DNA of 64,000 nucleotides from Candidatus Gastranaerophilales bacterium (GCA_944323145.1 CALURJ010000005.1:37294-101293), one strand, 5' to 3'. Shown: positions 18,977 through 28,819, counted from the first letter of the stretch. Numbers and translations are program-made. Notes: generated by a model from the sequence alone, not told the origin.

Positions 18977-19440
18977 TGAAAAATTTTTTGAAAACGCTTT
19001 TTATAATCAATGAACCTATAGGGAGATTGGAATTTTTTTTCATATCACTTGCAGTTTCTTTTATAGTTTTTATATTATGGTATGTGTCGGTTTATCTTCT
19101 TTATTATATTAATGTTTTTAAAGTGGAAGCTCCCTTATTGTTAATGCTGTGTGAATTTACGTTATTGGCTTTTATACTATTATTTGGTTTGGCATTGCTA
19201 GTAGTAAATTTTGTTTGTATTACAAAAAGATGCTGGGATATTATATCTGATAAATTATTATCTGTTATTATCGGGATTATTTTAATGGCTTTAAATTTAT
19301 TAATACATAATATTGTAATCAATGTAACTTGTTATTTGATTTGGTGTTTGTTCCCCGGACAAATATTCAAAAGACAAAAAGATATATCTGTTTTAGATAT
19401 ACTTAAAAAAGAAAAAGAGCATAGTTCTGAAGAAGGTTAG
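18976..19440 (+). CDS. DUF805-like membrane protein
   Basis: 154 residues with three or four hydrophobic helices. The N-terminus E-P-I-G-R-L-E-F-F-F matches the interrupted gene at 5490-5861, and the internal T-K-R-C-W-D-I corresponds to the conserved (R/K)-R-x-x-D-I of DUF805 proteins, whose function is unknown. The start overlaps the dprA stop by one base (TGATG), so expression is probably coupled. The C-terminus is charged and cytoplasmic. No enzymatic residues stand out. Confidence 0.7.
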   Translation: MKNFLKTLFIINEPIGRLEFFFISLAVSFIVFILWYVSVYLLYYINVFKVEAPLLLMLCEFTLLAFILLFGLALLVVNFVCITKRCWDIISDKLLSVIIGIILMALNLLIHNIVINVTCYLIWCLFPGQIFKRQKDISVLDILKKEKEHSSEEG

Positions 19441-19445
19441 AATAA

Positions 19446-21755
19446 ATGGCAGAGGCAAAAAGTAAAAGTAAAGAAAAAGCATTAGTAATAGTTGAGTCGC
19501 CGGCAAAATCAAAAACAATCAGAAAAATTCTTGGCGACAGTTATCAGATTGAAGCAAGTTTCGGGCATGTTAGAAATTTGCCGACAAAAGATCCTTCAAC
19601 AGAAAATTTAGGATTTGATATAAATAACCATTTTCAACCAAAGTTTGAAGTAATCCCCGGAAAACAGGCGGTTGTTAAAAAATTGAATGATCTGGCTAAA
19701 AAAGCTGATAAAATCTATCTTGCTTCCGACCCAGACCGCGAGGGAGAAGCTATAGCCTGGCATGTAAGACAGATTTTAAAAGTGCCTGATGATAAGATTT
19801 TAAGAATTGTATTCAACGAAATTACTCCGAAAGCTGTTAAACATTCGGTTGAAAATCCCCGCGCTATTGATATGGATATGGTTCAGGCGCAGCAGACAAG
19901 ACAAATTCTGGATAAACTCGTAGGTTACAAATTGAGTCCTGTGCTCTGGAAACAAATTGGTAACAGAAACCTTTCTGCGGGACGTGTTCAATCTGTTGCG
20001 CTTAGGATGATATGCGAACGCGAGGAAGAAATTGAAGCGTTTGTACCGCAGGAATACTGGTCAATCCATACGGATTTGGAAAAAGACGGAAAAACTTTTG
20101 AAGCTGAACTTTCTAAAATTAAAGATAAAGCAGTTGAAAAAACTATTAAAAATCAGGAAGAAGCTCAAAAAATAGTAGACTATCTTCAAAACCCATCAAG
20201 AGAGTTTGAGGTTTCCAAAGTTACTAAAAAGACAATGAAAAGAAAGCCGACAGCTCCTTTTATAACTTCAACCATGCAGAGGGCTGCAAGCTCAAAACTT
20301 GGTTTCGGAGTTCAAAAGACAATGCAGGTTGCCCAAAAACTCTACGAAGGTATTGAAATTGACGGAACTCCTGTCGGTTTGATTACTTATATGAGAACGG
20401 ACAGTGTAAGGGTGTCAGACGATGCTCAAGCGATGGCCAAAGATTTTATTTTTGCTAACTACGGAGAAAAGTATTATCCGGAAACGCCGAATATTTATGC
20501 AAAAGGAAAGCAAAATGTTCAGGACGCGCACGAAGCTATCAGGCCTTCTTACCCTGAAAGAACTCCTGAAAGTATTAAAAAATATCTTGACAGCGACCAG
20601 TATAAACTTTATAAGCTTATCTGGGATAAGTTTATGTCCTCACAGATGGCAAACGCTGAAATAGCAAATAAATCAATTGAAATTAAAGCAGGCGATTACA
20701 CTTTGAAAGCAGGCACAAGCAAAGTTACTTTTGACGGCTTTTTGAAGCTTTATAATGATGCAGATGAAGAAGAAAAAGACGCAGATGCTAAAATTCCTGA
20801 TCTGGAAAAAGGCGATAAGGTTAACTGTAAAAAAGTAAATCCTAAACAGCATTTTACACAGCCTCCGCCGAGATATAACGAAGCTTCGCTTGTTAAAGCT
20901 CTGGAAGAATACGGCATAGGACGTCCGTCTACTTATGCAACTATTATTACGGTTATTCAAACCCGTAAATATGTTGAAAAGAAAGACAAGGCGCTTCATC
21001 CGACCCTTTTGGGCCGAACTGTTTCAAAACAGCTTGTACAGCAGTTTGCAGATATTATGGATTATAAATTTACTGCGGGCATGGAAACAAAACTTGATAA
21101 AATTGCCGAAAAAAAAGCTGTTTGGAATGATGTTTTGCAGGAATTTTATATTCCGTTCATTGAAGAGGTTAATAAGGCGCTTCAAAATAATGAACGTGTT
21201 AAGATTGAAAGTAAAATTAAATGCCCGAACTGCGGAAAGCCTATGGTATTAAGAATAGGTAAAAACGGCTCGCAGTTTTTGGGCTGTTCGGGGTATCCGG
21301 AATGCAAAACAATGATGTCTTTAAATGCGCTTTCCGAACAATCTGATGAGGAACAGGCAGGAGAACCCGAGGTTTGTGAAGAAAAATGCGAAAAATGTGG
21401 TTCTGATATGATATTTAAAACTGGGCCCTACGGCAAGTATATGGAATGTACAAACGAAAACTGCAAACACAGAAAGCCTTACAGAAAATCAACCGGCGTA
21501 AAATGTCCTAAATGCGGAGAGGGTACTATTGTTGAGAGAAAATCAAAACGCGGGACGGTATTTTTCGGCTGTGATAAATATCCTGACTGTGATTTTGTCC
21601 TCTGGAACGAGCCTACCGGCGAAAAATGCCCTGAATGCGGTTCGCTTCTTGTAAAAAAAGTTTTGAAAAAAGGCGATGTAATTACATGTTCCAATATAAA
21701 ATGCCATTACAAGAAAGAAGTTGATGATGCATCTGTTCAGACGGAAAGTCTATAA
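19446..21755 (+). CDS. topA: DNA topoisomerase I
   Basis: Type IA topoisomerase relaxing negative supercoils; 769 residues. Toprim domain starts L-V-I-V-E-S-P-A-K and has the acidic triad in S-D-P-D-R-E-G-E-A. The active-site tyrosine is in L-I-T-Y-M-R-T-D-S. The C-terminus carries four Cys4 zinc ribbons (C-P-N-C-G..C-x4-C, C-E-K-C-G, C-P-K-C-G, C-P-E-C-G). Five bases separate it from the DUF805 gene. The N-terminal ten residues are Lys/Ser rich. Essential housekeeping gene. Confidence 0.97.
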   Translation: MAEAKSKSKEKALVIVESPAKSKTIRKILGDSYQIEASFGHVRNLPTKDPSTENLGFDINNHFQPKFEVIPGKQAVVKKLNDLAKKADKIYLASDPDREGEAIAWHVRQILKVPDDKILRIVFNEITPKAVKHSVENPRAIDMDMVQAQQTRQILDKLVGYKLSPVLWKQIGNRNLSAGRVQSVALRMICEREEEIEAFVPQEYWSIHTDLEKDGKTFEAELSKIKDKAVEKTIKNQEEAQKIVDYLQNPSREFEVSKVTKKTMKRKPTAPFITSTMQRAASSKLGFGVQKTMQVAQKLYEGIEIDGTPVGLITYMRTDSVRVSDDAQAMAKDFIFANYGEKYYPETPNIYAKGKQNVQDAHEAIRPSYPERTPESIKKYLDSDQYKLYKLIWDKFMSSQMANAEIANKSIEIKAGDYTLKAGTSKVTFDGFLKLYNDADEEEKDADAKIPDLEKGDKVNCKKVNPKQHFTQPPPRYNEASLVKALEEYGIGRPSTYATIITVIQTRKYVEKKDKALHPTLLGRTVSKQLVQQFADIMDYKFTAGMETKLDKIAEKKAVWNDVLQEFYIPFIEEVNKALQNNERVKIESKIKCPNCGKPMVLRIGKNGSQFLGCSGYPECKTMMSLNALSEQSDEEQAGEPEVCEEKCEKCGSDMIFKTGPYGKYMECTNENCKHRKPYRKSTGVKCPKCGEGTIVERKSKRGTVFFGCDKYPDCDFVLWNEPTGEKCPECGSLLVKKVLKKGDVITCSNIKCHYKKEVDDASVQTESL

Positions 21756-21775
21756 GTTTAATAAGGAGACAAAAG

Positions 21776-23014
21776 ATGAATCCTGAGTTGTATGAACGTT
21801 ATCTGGCAAAGAAAGCAAAAAAATTAGGTATAACAGTAGAAGAATTGAAGGCACAAGGGACTTCTTCTCCTGTGACTGAAGAAAAAACTGTTGTTCAAAC
21901 GCCTGTTCAACCGCAGGAAGAATCTGCAGTTCAGCTTAACAATATTCCTTCGGCTCAGCCTCAATATGTTCAGAGAACGATTCAGGAAGAATTAAATAAT
22001 GAACAGAAGCAGGAAAATATTCATCAGCTTTTCAGCGGTATGCAGCCTGAAACTGTTAGGACAGAAGTCCCGTCATATATTTTCGGTCCTTCAAGGATGG
22101 ATGAAACGCCAAAATATAACAGCAATCCTATAAATGAACCGGTAAAACCGGAAATCAAGGATACCAGAGAGAATAAATTCGGACTTATCGGATATCCTCT
22201 CGGGCATTCGCTTTCAAAAGTTATACACGAAGCAGGATTTAAAAGCCTTGGAATTAATGCAACTTATGATATATTGGAAACTCCGCCGGACAGCCTTGTG
22301 GATAGAATTAAATGGCTGAAATCGAACGGATATAAAGGATTTAACGTTACAATTCCTTTAAAACTTCCGGTTTCTCTGTTTGTAAATGAGGTTGATAAAT
22401 ATGCTGATCTTGCCCGTGCAGTTAATACTGTTTATATCGGCGCAGATAAATCTTTGAAAGCTTATAATACCGATGTAATAGGGTTTAAAAGAGCAATTCC
22501 TTCAGATATCAATTTACGCGGTAAAAAAGTTGCAATTCTTGGAACCGGCGGGGCCGCGCATGCTGCCTGCGTTGCGCTGACAGAATGCGGAGTTGAGGAG
22601 ATTGCATTTTTTACCCGCAATATACCTAATTCTATAGAATTGATGAATTATGTAAGACGGAAATTCCCTTCTGTAAACTTCAATGTTTATCAGATAGAAA
22701 ATATAAGACACTTAGGTGAATATTCTATGCTTGTCAATACAACTCCAATCGGAATGCTCGGGAAAGCCGGAGATATGATGCCGGTTGAGGAGTATGCACT
22801 TAAAACATTAAATCCTGAAGCTGTTGTATACGATGTTATTTATAATCCTAAAAAAACTGTTTTGATAAAAGCTGCTGAACAGTTAAATTTAAGGACTATA
22901 ACAGGTCTGGATATGCTTATTTTTCAAGCGGTTGCGGCTCAGGAAATATGGTTTGGTCCAGGCAGAACTCCGGATTGGAAAGATATGAAAATCGCAGCAC
23001 TGGAAGCTTTGTAG
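21776..23014 (+). CDS. aroE: shikimate dehydrogenase with long N-terminal extension
   Basis: Reduces 3-dehydroshikimate in aromatic amino acid synthesis. The AroE domain occupies roughly residues 134-412: F-G-L-I-G-Y-P-L-G-H-S-L-S at the start, N-V-T-I-P-L-K with the catalytic lysine, A-Y-N-T-D-V-I-G-F, and the NADP loop G-T-G-G-A-A-H-A. The first ~130 residues are an added, mostly disordered segment rich in Q, E, P and V, beginning with a short charged helix (Y-E-R-Y-L-A-K-K-A-K-K-L-G). Start is supported by AAGGAGAC. Normal AroE is ~270-290 residues, so the extension is lineage-specific and of unknown role. Confidence 0.93.
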   Translation: MNPELYERYLAKKAKKLGITVEELKAQGTSSPVTEEKTVVQTPVQPQEESAVQLNNIPSAQPQYVQRTIQEELNNEQKQENIHQLFSGMQPETVRTEVPSYIFGPSRMDETPKYNSNPINEPVKPEIKDTRENKFGLIGYPLGHSLSKVIHEAGFKSLGINATYDILETPPDSLVDRIKWLKSNGYKGFNVTIPLKLPVSLFVNEVDKYADLARAVNTVYIGADKSLKAYNTDVIGFKRAIPSDINLRGKKVAILGTGGAAHAACVALTECGVEEIAFFTRNIPNSIELMNYVRRKFPSVNFNVYQIENIRHLGEYSMLVNTTPIGMLGKAGDMMPVEEYALKTLNPEAVVYDVIYNPKKTVLIKAAEQLNLRTITGLDMLIFQAVAAQEIWFGPGRTPDWKDMKIAALEAL

Positions 23015-23081
23015 TTAAAAAATCTAAAATGTGTTATAGTTTTAATATAGAATTAATATTTGATGCGGAAAGGAGCGGTGT

Positions 23082-24073
23082 ATGAAAAGATTAAGAGATA
23101 TTAAGAATGTCGGGGGGGGGGCACTCTAGGCTCGGCTGGAGGGCCGGTAGCCCCGAAGGCAGGAGGTCAGGCCAATATCGTCATGCTGAACTTGGTTCAG
23201 TATCTCTTATTTGGAAGATTAGAAGATAAGAGGGTCGGAAGGTATGCTAGTATCGGCGTTCAAAGCCTGTTTAAAAATAAACAAAAATCTGCTTTCACAT
23301 TAGTGGAAGGCGCTGTGCCTGTAGCTCTGCCGAACAGTCAACGTCAAGCCGCATTCACTTTAGCAGAGGTTTTAATCACCCTAGGCATTATTGGTGTAAT
23401 CGCCGCAATGACAGTACCAGCACTGATTACCAAGTATCAAAAAGAGGTTACTGTTAATGAATTGAAAAAATCTGTTTCAAGTCTTGAACAGGCATTGACC
23501 CGTGCACAAGTTGATTATGGTGATATGACAGGGTGGAGTTATATACAGTCTGGAATTGAAAGTTCGTCTGATCTAATTAAAATTGAACGTGATAAATTTG
23601 TCGAGGTTTATATAATGCAATATATGCAGATTGCGACTGATTGTGGCTCAGATAACGTGAATAAATGCTCTAATTATATGATAACATCTTTGGATAAAAC
23701 TTCATACAAAATGAATATAACTAACGGAAGAATATTTATTACTACGAACGGTACTTTATATAATATTGCAAGTGATACTATCGTTCAAAAAGATGATAAA
23801 GGAAATTCTAAATATGTTTCAAATGGTCGTCTTCTGATTACTGTCGATATAAATGGTAAGTCTGGCCCTAATATATACGGGCGTGATGTATTTGTATTGA
23901 GTGTTGATTCATCTGCTAAAAAGCTCCAAATGTTCGGGACTGGAAAATCTAGAGATGATTTGAAAGATGGATCAGAGTTTAGTTGTAACAGTAGAACAGC
24001 AAAACGTTTTTATTGTGGTGCACTTATTCAACAAGATGGTTGGCAAATCAAAGATGATTATCTCTGGAGATAA
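23082..24073 (+). CDS. phase-variable type IV prepilin-like protein, OFF as read
   Basis: The ATG at 23082 has an excellent AAAGGAG site, but after ten codons translation enters a G10 run and stops at TAG 23127-23129. Adding one G (or deleting two) joins this start to the frame that stays open to 24073. That product has a ~91-residue leader, then F-T-L-A-E-V-L-I-T-L-G-I-I-G-V-I with Ala at -1 and Glu at +5, and a C-terminal D-I-N-G-K-S-G-P-N-I-Y-G-R-D-V-F motif. The leader contains an earlier partial copy of the prepilin motif (A-F-T-L-V-E-G). Internal ATGs such as 23183 lack a ribosome site. No terminator separates it from the convergent ABC permease gene. Confidence 0.75.
23112..23121 (+). 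repeat. G10 homopolymer in coding start
   Basis: Ten consecutive G residues directly after the tenth codon (GTC), followed by CACTCTAGGCTCGGCTGGAG. Ten Gs place a TAG in frame; 11 or 8 Gs would open the prepilin frame. Confidence 0.9.
23219..23246 (+). repeat. octamer tandem repeat (RGAAGGTA type), copy A
   Basis: Units AGAAGATA, AGAGGGTC, GGAAGGTA; encodes L-E-D-K-R-V-G-R-Y-A in the prepilin leader. Related copies at 47013-47048 and 58861-58888. Confidence 0.65.
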
Positions 24074-24074
24074 C

Positions 24075-25301
24075 TTATTCATATCTTAATGCATCAATCG
24101 GATTTAAAAGGGATGCTTTGTACGCGGGATAATAACCGAATAGCACGCCTATAGCTCCTGAAAAGCCGAGTGAAAGCAGAATTGAAAATAACGATATTGA
24201 AACAGTCATTACACCTGAAATCTGGACTAGTTGAGCGCCGATTATGCCGACAGCAACTCCGATTAACCCGCCGATGACGGATAATAAAAATGATTCTATC
24301 AAAAATTGAATTCTGATATCAGAAGGTTTTGCTCCGATTGCCATTCTTATCCCGATTTCTTTTGTACGTTCGGTTACGGACACAAGCATTATGTTCATAA
24401 TACCTATCCCTCCGACGAGAAGCGATACGGAAGCAATTGATGCAAGAAGAATTGCGAATGTCTGGACTGTTGATTTCATTCTTTCCTGAAATTCTGCGGA
24501 GTTCCTTATTTCAAAATCGTTTTCCTGATTTTTACCTATTCTGTGACGTTCAATGAGTAGTTCTTCGATATCCTGTTCGGCAAGCGAAACATCATCGGGA
24601 TCCGTGCCTTTCACAACAATCATTGAAACGGTTCCCGGGAAAGCTGTACCGAAAACTTTTTTCTGTGCGGTGGTTATTGGGATGAAGATTAAATCGTCCT
24701 GATCCATAGGTCCCATACTACCCTTTGATTTAAGAGTTCCGATTACTTTGAAAGGTATTCCGCCGACTCTCATAATTCTTCCGATAGGATCCAAATCTCC
24801 GAAAAGTTCAGAAGCTACGGTTGAACCTATAACTGCGACTTTTGCCGAGTTTTTGATATCTTCGGGAATAAAACCTCTGCCAGCATTAACTTCATAATTT
24901 TTTATGTAAAAATATTCAGGTTCTGTTCCGTAAACTGTACTTGCCCAGTTCTGATTTCCGTATGTGAGTTGTTTAGATTCCGAGCTGACGGAGGCTACTG
25001 CTGCAACTCCCCTTGCGTTTTTCTTGATAGCCTCTGCATCTTTAATGGTTAAAGTCGGACGGGTGCCAAGCCCCATTCTTACACCGCCGGTTTTGGCCGA
25101 CGCTGAACGGATAGTAAGAAGATTGCTGCCCATTGATTCCATATCTTTTTGAACTTTTTCGCGGGCGCCTGTACCTACTGCAAGCATTATAATTACAGCG
25201 CTGACACCAATGATTATACCTAAGCTTGTAAGTATAGAACGCATTTTATTTATTTTCAGCGAAACTACCGCCATTTTTACTAAAGATTTAAAATCAATCA
25301 T
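24075..25301 (-). CDS. MacB-like ABC transporter permease
   Basis: 408 residues. N-terminal membrane helix (I-L-T-S-L-G-I-I-I-G-V-S-A-V-I-I-M), a large periplasmic MacB-type domain (~45-275), and three C-terminal helices preceded by V-T-E-R-T-K-E-I-G-I-R-M-A-I-G. In E. coli MacB the permease and ATPase are fused; here they are separate genes. With the ATPase, adaptor and TolC-like genes downstream and upstream it forms a tripartite efflux or lipoprotein/lipid export machine. Last gene of the minus-strand operon that starts with the TolC-like gene. Confidence 0.9.
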   Translation of the reverse strand: MIDFKSLVKMAVVSLKINKMRSILTSLGIIIGVSAVIIMLAVGTGAREKVQKDMESMGSNLLTIRSASAKTGGVRMGLGTRPTLTIKDAEAIKKNARGVAAVASVSSESKQLTYGNQNWASTVYGTEPEYFYIKNYEVNAGRGFIPEDIKNSAKVAVIGSTVASELFGDLDPIGRIMRVGGIPFKVIGTLKSKGSMGPMDQDDLIFIPITTAQKKVFGTAFPGTVSMIVVKGTDPDDVSLAEQDIEELLIERHRIGKNQENDFEIRNSAEFQERMKSTVQTFAILLASIASVSLLVGGIGIMNIMLVSVTERTKEIGIRMAIGAKPSDIRIQFLIESFLLSVIGGLIGVAVGIIGAQLVQISGVMTVSISLFSILLSLGFSGAIGVLFGYYPAYKASLLNPIDALRYE

Positions 25302-25312
25302 GACCCCTCCTC

Positions 25313-25390
25313 GAAATCTTCAAACCAGACATGTTTCGATTTCACTTTCTGTTGGCTTTTGAAGATTTCGGTTCCTCCCGCAAGGGGAGG
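25313..25390. repeat. inverted repeats between permease and ATPase genes
   Basis: Perfect 12-bp inverted repeat GAAATCTTCAAA (25313-25324) and TTTGAAGATTTC (25358-25369), followed by the smaller hairpin CCTCCC-GCAAG-GGGAGG. It sits inside an otherwise tightly packed operon. It may be a palindromic insertion or an mRNA-processing/attenuation hairpin. Confidence 0.6.
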
Positions 25391-25403
25391 ACATAGTTTT
25401 ACG

Positions 25404-26108
25404 TTAGTATGGAATTGTTGTGTGTGTGTTAATTTCATCAGAAATTATGTTTCCGTCTTTAAATCTGACAACACGTTTGCAATACTGTGCAATATCAGGT
25501 TCGTGAGTTACAAGAACTATTGTTTTACCCATTTCTTTGTTAAGGTTAACAAAAAATTCCATAACTTCAATACTTGTTTTTGTATCAAGGTTTCCTGTCG
25601 GTTCGTCTGCAAGAATAAGCGGCGGGTCATTTACGATAGCACGGGCTATGGCAACTCTTTGCTGCTGTCCGCCTGACATCTGGTTTGGCATGTGATCTTC
25701 TCTTTTTTCGAGCCCGACTATCTCTAAAGCTTTTTTAGCCCTTATTATTCTTTCTTCTTCGGGGATCCCTTTGTAAATCATCGGCAGTTCAACATTTTCC
25801 AGTGCGGTTGTTCTTGATATAAGATTAAATCCCTGAAATACAAATCCCATTTTTTCATTTCTAACCATTGCAAGGTTGTCTGTATCCAGAGAAAGCATAT
25901 CAATACCATCAAGATAGTAGCTTCCGGAATTCGGCTTATCAAGTGTTCCGAGCATATTCATAAAAGTTGATTTGCCTGACCCCGAAGCGCCCATAATTGC
26001 TACAAATTCGCCTTTTTCAACGGATAATGAAACACAGTTTAGGGCATTGAAGCTGTCTTCACCTGTCTGGTATGTTTTTATTGCATCTTTGACTTCTATT
26101 AAACTCAT
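25404..26108 (-). CDS. ABC transporter ATPase (MacB/LolD type)
   Basis: 234 residues, complete nucleotide-binding domain: Walker [11 protein letters not shown]-loop V-F-Q-G-F-N, signature [10 protein letters not shown], Walker [13 protein letters not shown] and H-loop V-T-H-E. It powers the separate MacB-like permease. It starts 2 nt after the adaptor gene; the 100-nt gap before the permease gene contains a strong inverted repeat. Confidence 0.95.
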   Translation of the reverse strand: MSLIEVKDAIKTYQTGEDSFNALNCVSLSVEKGEFVAIMGASGSGKSTFMNMLGTLDKPNSGSYYLDGIDMLSLDTDNLAMVRNEKMGFVFQGFNLISRTTALENVELPMIYKGIPEEERIIRAKKALEIVGLEKREDHMPNQMSGGQQQRVAIARAIVNDPPLILADEPTGNLDTKTSIEVMEFFVNLNKEMGKTIVLVTHEPDIAQYCKRVVRFKDGNIISDEINTHTTIPY

Positions 26109-26110
26109 AT

Positions 26111-27298
26111 TTATAACCTTGGCATCGGCGGTCTGCCGCTATTTCCTGACTTTGCATTTTTACTTCTTATGCCTGTGATAACTTCTGTTCCTTCTTGAAT
26201 TTTATCGGAAATAATTTCAGTGGATGTATCGTTGTTTGCGCCTGTTTCAATTTCGATACGCTTTGGTTTTCCTTTTTCTAAAATCCATATACCCTGATTT
26301 TTGTATTTAGGTCCGTTGATATCCGGAGTGAATTTTAATGCCATATTAGGTACACATTTTACGTTTTCGCTTTTGTCCGTAATTATAGAAACGTTAGCTG
26401 TCATTCCCGGTTTAAGTTTCAAATCTTCATTATTAACATCAACAATTACTGTGTATGTTACGACGTTTGATTCTGTTGTCGGGGATAATCTCACTTGTGT
26501 AACTTTTCCGTTAAAAGTTAAATCAGGGTACCCGTCAAGAGTATATGTAACATCCTGTCCTTCTGCAACCTGTCCGATATCGGCTTCCGAGACGCTTACC
26601 TCAATTTGCATATTTGTCAAATCCTGAGCGATTGTGAACAATTCCGGAGCTTGAAAGCTTGCAGCAACAGGAGAACCAAGGTCGATTTCTCTTGAAATGA
26701 CGGTTCCGTCAACCGGAGCAATTATTTTTGTGTATCCGAGGTTTGTAAGAGCTGTTTTTAAAGAGGCCTGATATTGGCTGATTTGCGCCTTAGCTGCATT
26801 TATCTGGGCTATATCTGATTTGTACGTACTGTATTTTTCATCAAGCTCGCTTTTGGCAACAAAGTTTTTTTCATAAAGATTTTTGTATCTTATATATTGC
26901 TGTCTGTCAAAATCTGCAACTGCCTGTAATCTTGCAACATTTGCCTGTGCATTATTGATTTGTGCCTGATTTTGCTGAACTGTTGCTTCAAAGTTTGCAG
27001 GGTCAATTTGGGCCAGTATTTGTCCCTTTTTTACAACATCGTTATAGTCAACATAAATTTCTTTGATAAGACCTGATACAGTTGAACCAACGCTTACTGT
27101 ATTTACGGGGTTTATAGTTCCTGATGCTTCGACAACCTGAGTGATTGTACAGAGTTTTACATGTTTGGTTGTATATTTCACCTGTTTGCTCCCCGCAAAG
27201 CCGATAATTCCTGCTGCTGCAATACATGCTATACTGCTGGCAATCACTATGTGGCGCTTTCTTATCTGTAATTTTTTAAAGTCTTCAAATTTTATCAT
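26111..27298 (-). CDS. MacA/HlyD-family periplasmic adaptor
   Basis: Membrane-fusion protein joining the inner-membrane ABC transporter to the TolC-like channel. 395 residues: an N-terminal membrane anchor (H-I-V-I-A-S-S-I-A-C-I-A-A-A-G-I-I-G), biotinyl-lipoyl-like half motifs (I-Y-V-D-Y-N-D-V-V-K-K-G-Q and T-K-I-I-A-P-V-D-G-T-V), an ~85-residue helical hairpin between them, and C-terminal beta-barrel and membrane-proximal domains. The start overlaps the TolC gene stop by 4 nt (ATGA). The C-terminal tail is short and basic. Confidence 0.93.
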   Translation of the reverse strand: MIKFEDFKKLQIRKRHIVIASSIACIAAAGIIGFAGSKQVKYTTKHVKLCTITQVVEASGTINPVNTVSVGSTVSGLIKEIYVDYNDVVKKGQILAQIDPANFEATVQQNQAQINNAQANVARLQAVADFDRQQYIRYKNLYEKNFVAKSELDEKYSTYKSDIAQINAAKAQISQYQASLKTALTNLGYTKIIAPVDGTVISREIDLGSPVAASFQAPELFTIAQDLTNMQIEVSVSEADIGQVAEGQDVTYTLDGYPDLTFNGKVTQVRLSPTTESNVVTYTVIVDVNNEDLKLKPGMTANVSIITDKSENVKCVPNMALKFTPDINGPKYKNQGIWILEKGKPKRIEIETGANNDTSTEIISDKIQEGTEVITGIRSKNAKSGNSGRPPMPRL

Positions 27299-28743
27299 TT
27301 GTCATCCTCTATTGTTGTTGTAATGCTTTGAGGCAGTGCAATCGCTTTTTCAAGGTTTGCTCTTGCAACATTATAATTATATACTGTTTGAACGTAAGAA
27401 ACCTGTGCATTATTGTAATTTACTTTTGCATCCTGAAGCTGAATATAATCGCCAAGTCCTACTGCGTATCTCCCGTCAGCCAGTTCAAAGTTTTCAAGAG
27501 TTTGTTTTACTTTGACCGCAAGCAAAGGAATTTGTTTTTCTAATTGTATCATGCTTATGTAAAGGTTTTGGACTTCAAAATAAATATCCTGTTTTGCTTG
27601 ATCTATTTCGGCTTCTGCCAGTTGAACCTGAAGTTTTGCATTGTCTATTCTGTGTTTTTGCCCTTTAATATTAACGGAAGTACTTAAATTAACCCCGACG
27701 TTAAATGAGTTTGTATTATACTGGTCGCGGTAGCCATAGCCTGCAGTTGCTGAAATTTCCGGAAGATATTCGCGTTTTGTATATTTCAATGCTTCTTTCA
27801 TTGCATTTAAACTCGCATCATAAACCTTTAAATCCGGTCGGTTTTTATATGCAAGATTAACAGATTCTTCAAATGTATAGGGAAAAGGCTCAAACTTATA
27901 ATTATCTAGCACATTTATTTTTTCCACCTGAGAAGTCAAAAAAGCATCGCTTACATCTTTAGGCGGTTTGCTTAAATCTTTTTTCTCGTCAATTTTTTCT
28001 AAATTTACTGGTACATAGTTAGTTTGAAAGTTAAATGTTTCTGTATTTTCTATTTCATATTCAGGAGCAAATGCTATGTACATTGAATTATTAAGCTGAA
28101 CAAGAGCATTTTTATATGCACGTTCTGATTCTACAAGAGTTACTTTTGAGTCGCTTAAGTTAACTTCAGCATTTACAAGGTCAATTTTTGATCTTATCCC
28201 TTCATCAAAATACGCTTTTGTTCTCTGGTAGTTTCTTTCATTAATTTGAACATTTGCTCTGTTAACATCAAGCGTTGCCTTTGCGGCAAGTACGCCGTAA
28301 TAGTTTGTTTTAACACCAAAAATAGTTTGAAGTACAGTATCTTCAAATTCATAGAGAGCTGCAATCCTGTCAAAATTGTACATTCTTATATTTGCGTTGG
28401 TTTTGCCAAAGTTCCATATAAGCTGGCTAATATTAGCTTCAGCAGAATATATACTGCTGTTTGTATTTCTTCGGCTATTTTTATTGTCAGTAAAATTATA
28501 GCCTGTGCCTATGCCTAAGGTAGGGAAATAGTCTGATTTGGCAACTCCGAGGTTTCCTTTTGCAATACCGTAGTTATAACGGGCTTTTTTGATGAGGGGG
28601 CTGTTTTGAAGCGCAATTTCAATACAATCTTTAATATTCAAAACGGCATTTTTTTCAACACTCATCTGCTCAATTGCAAATGATGCAGGAATGAAGCACA
28701 ATAAACATATTACTACTAGCGCTGTTTTTATATGAAATTTCAA
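27295..28743 (-). CDS. TolC-family outer membrane efflux protein
   Basis: Outer-membrane channel subunit, 482 residues, with a signal peptide (~1-23). Two outer-membrane-efflux repeats are visible: an N-terminal one starting N-I-K-D-C-I-E-I-A-L-Q-N-S-P and a second around F-E-E-S-V-N-L-A-Y-K-N-R-P-D-L, each followed by long amphipathic helices (G-V-G-D-Y-I-Q-L-Q-D-A-K-V-N-Y near the end). First gene of the operon with adaptor, ATPase and permease. Confidence 0.93.
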   Translation of the reverse strand: MKFHIKTALVVICLLCFIPASFAIEQMSVEKNAVLNIKDCIEIALQNSPLIKKARYNYGIAKGNLGVAKSDYFPTLGIGTGYNFTDNKNSRRNTNSSIYSAEANISQLIWNFGKTNANIRMYNFDRIAALYEFEDTVLQTIFGVKTNYYGVLAAKATLDVNRANVQINERNYQRTKAYFDEGIRSKIDLVNAEVNLSDSKVTLVESERAYKNALVQLNNSMYIAFAPEYEIENTETFNFQTNYVPVNLEKIDEKKDLSKPPKDVSDAFLTSQVEKINVLDNYKFEPFPYTFEESVNLAYKNRPDLKVYDASLNAMKEALKYTKREYLPEISATAGYGYRDQYNTNSFNVGVNLSTSVNIKGQKHRIDNAKLQVQLAEAEIDQAKQDIYFEVQNLYISMIQLEKQIPLLAVKVKQTLENFELADGRYAVGLGDYIQLQDAKVNYNNAQVSYVQTVYNYNVARANLEKAIALPQSITTTIEDDK

Positions 28744-28819
28744 GTTAAACCTCGTTATAATATAGTAACGATTAAATCACATATTTTGTTCATTTTAATC
28801 ATTTATGGGGTGGAAATTT

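Noticed and set aside
23183..24073. Prepilin gene starting at the internal ATG 23183
   Set aside because: No ribosome binding site precedes it, whereas the ATG at 23082 has a strong one and matches the start module of two paralogs; the G-tract frame explains the break.
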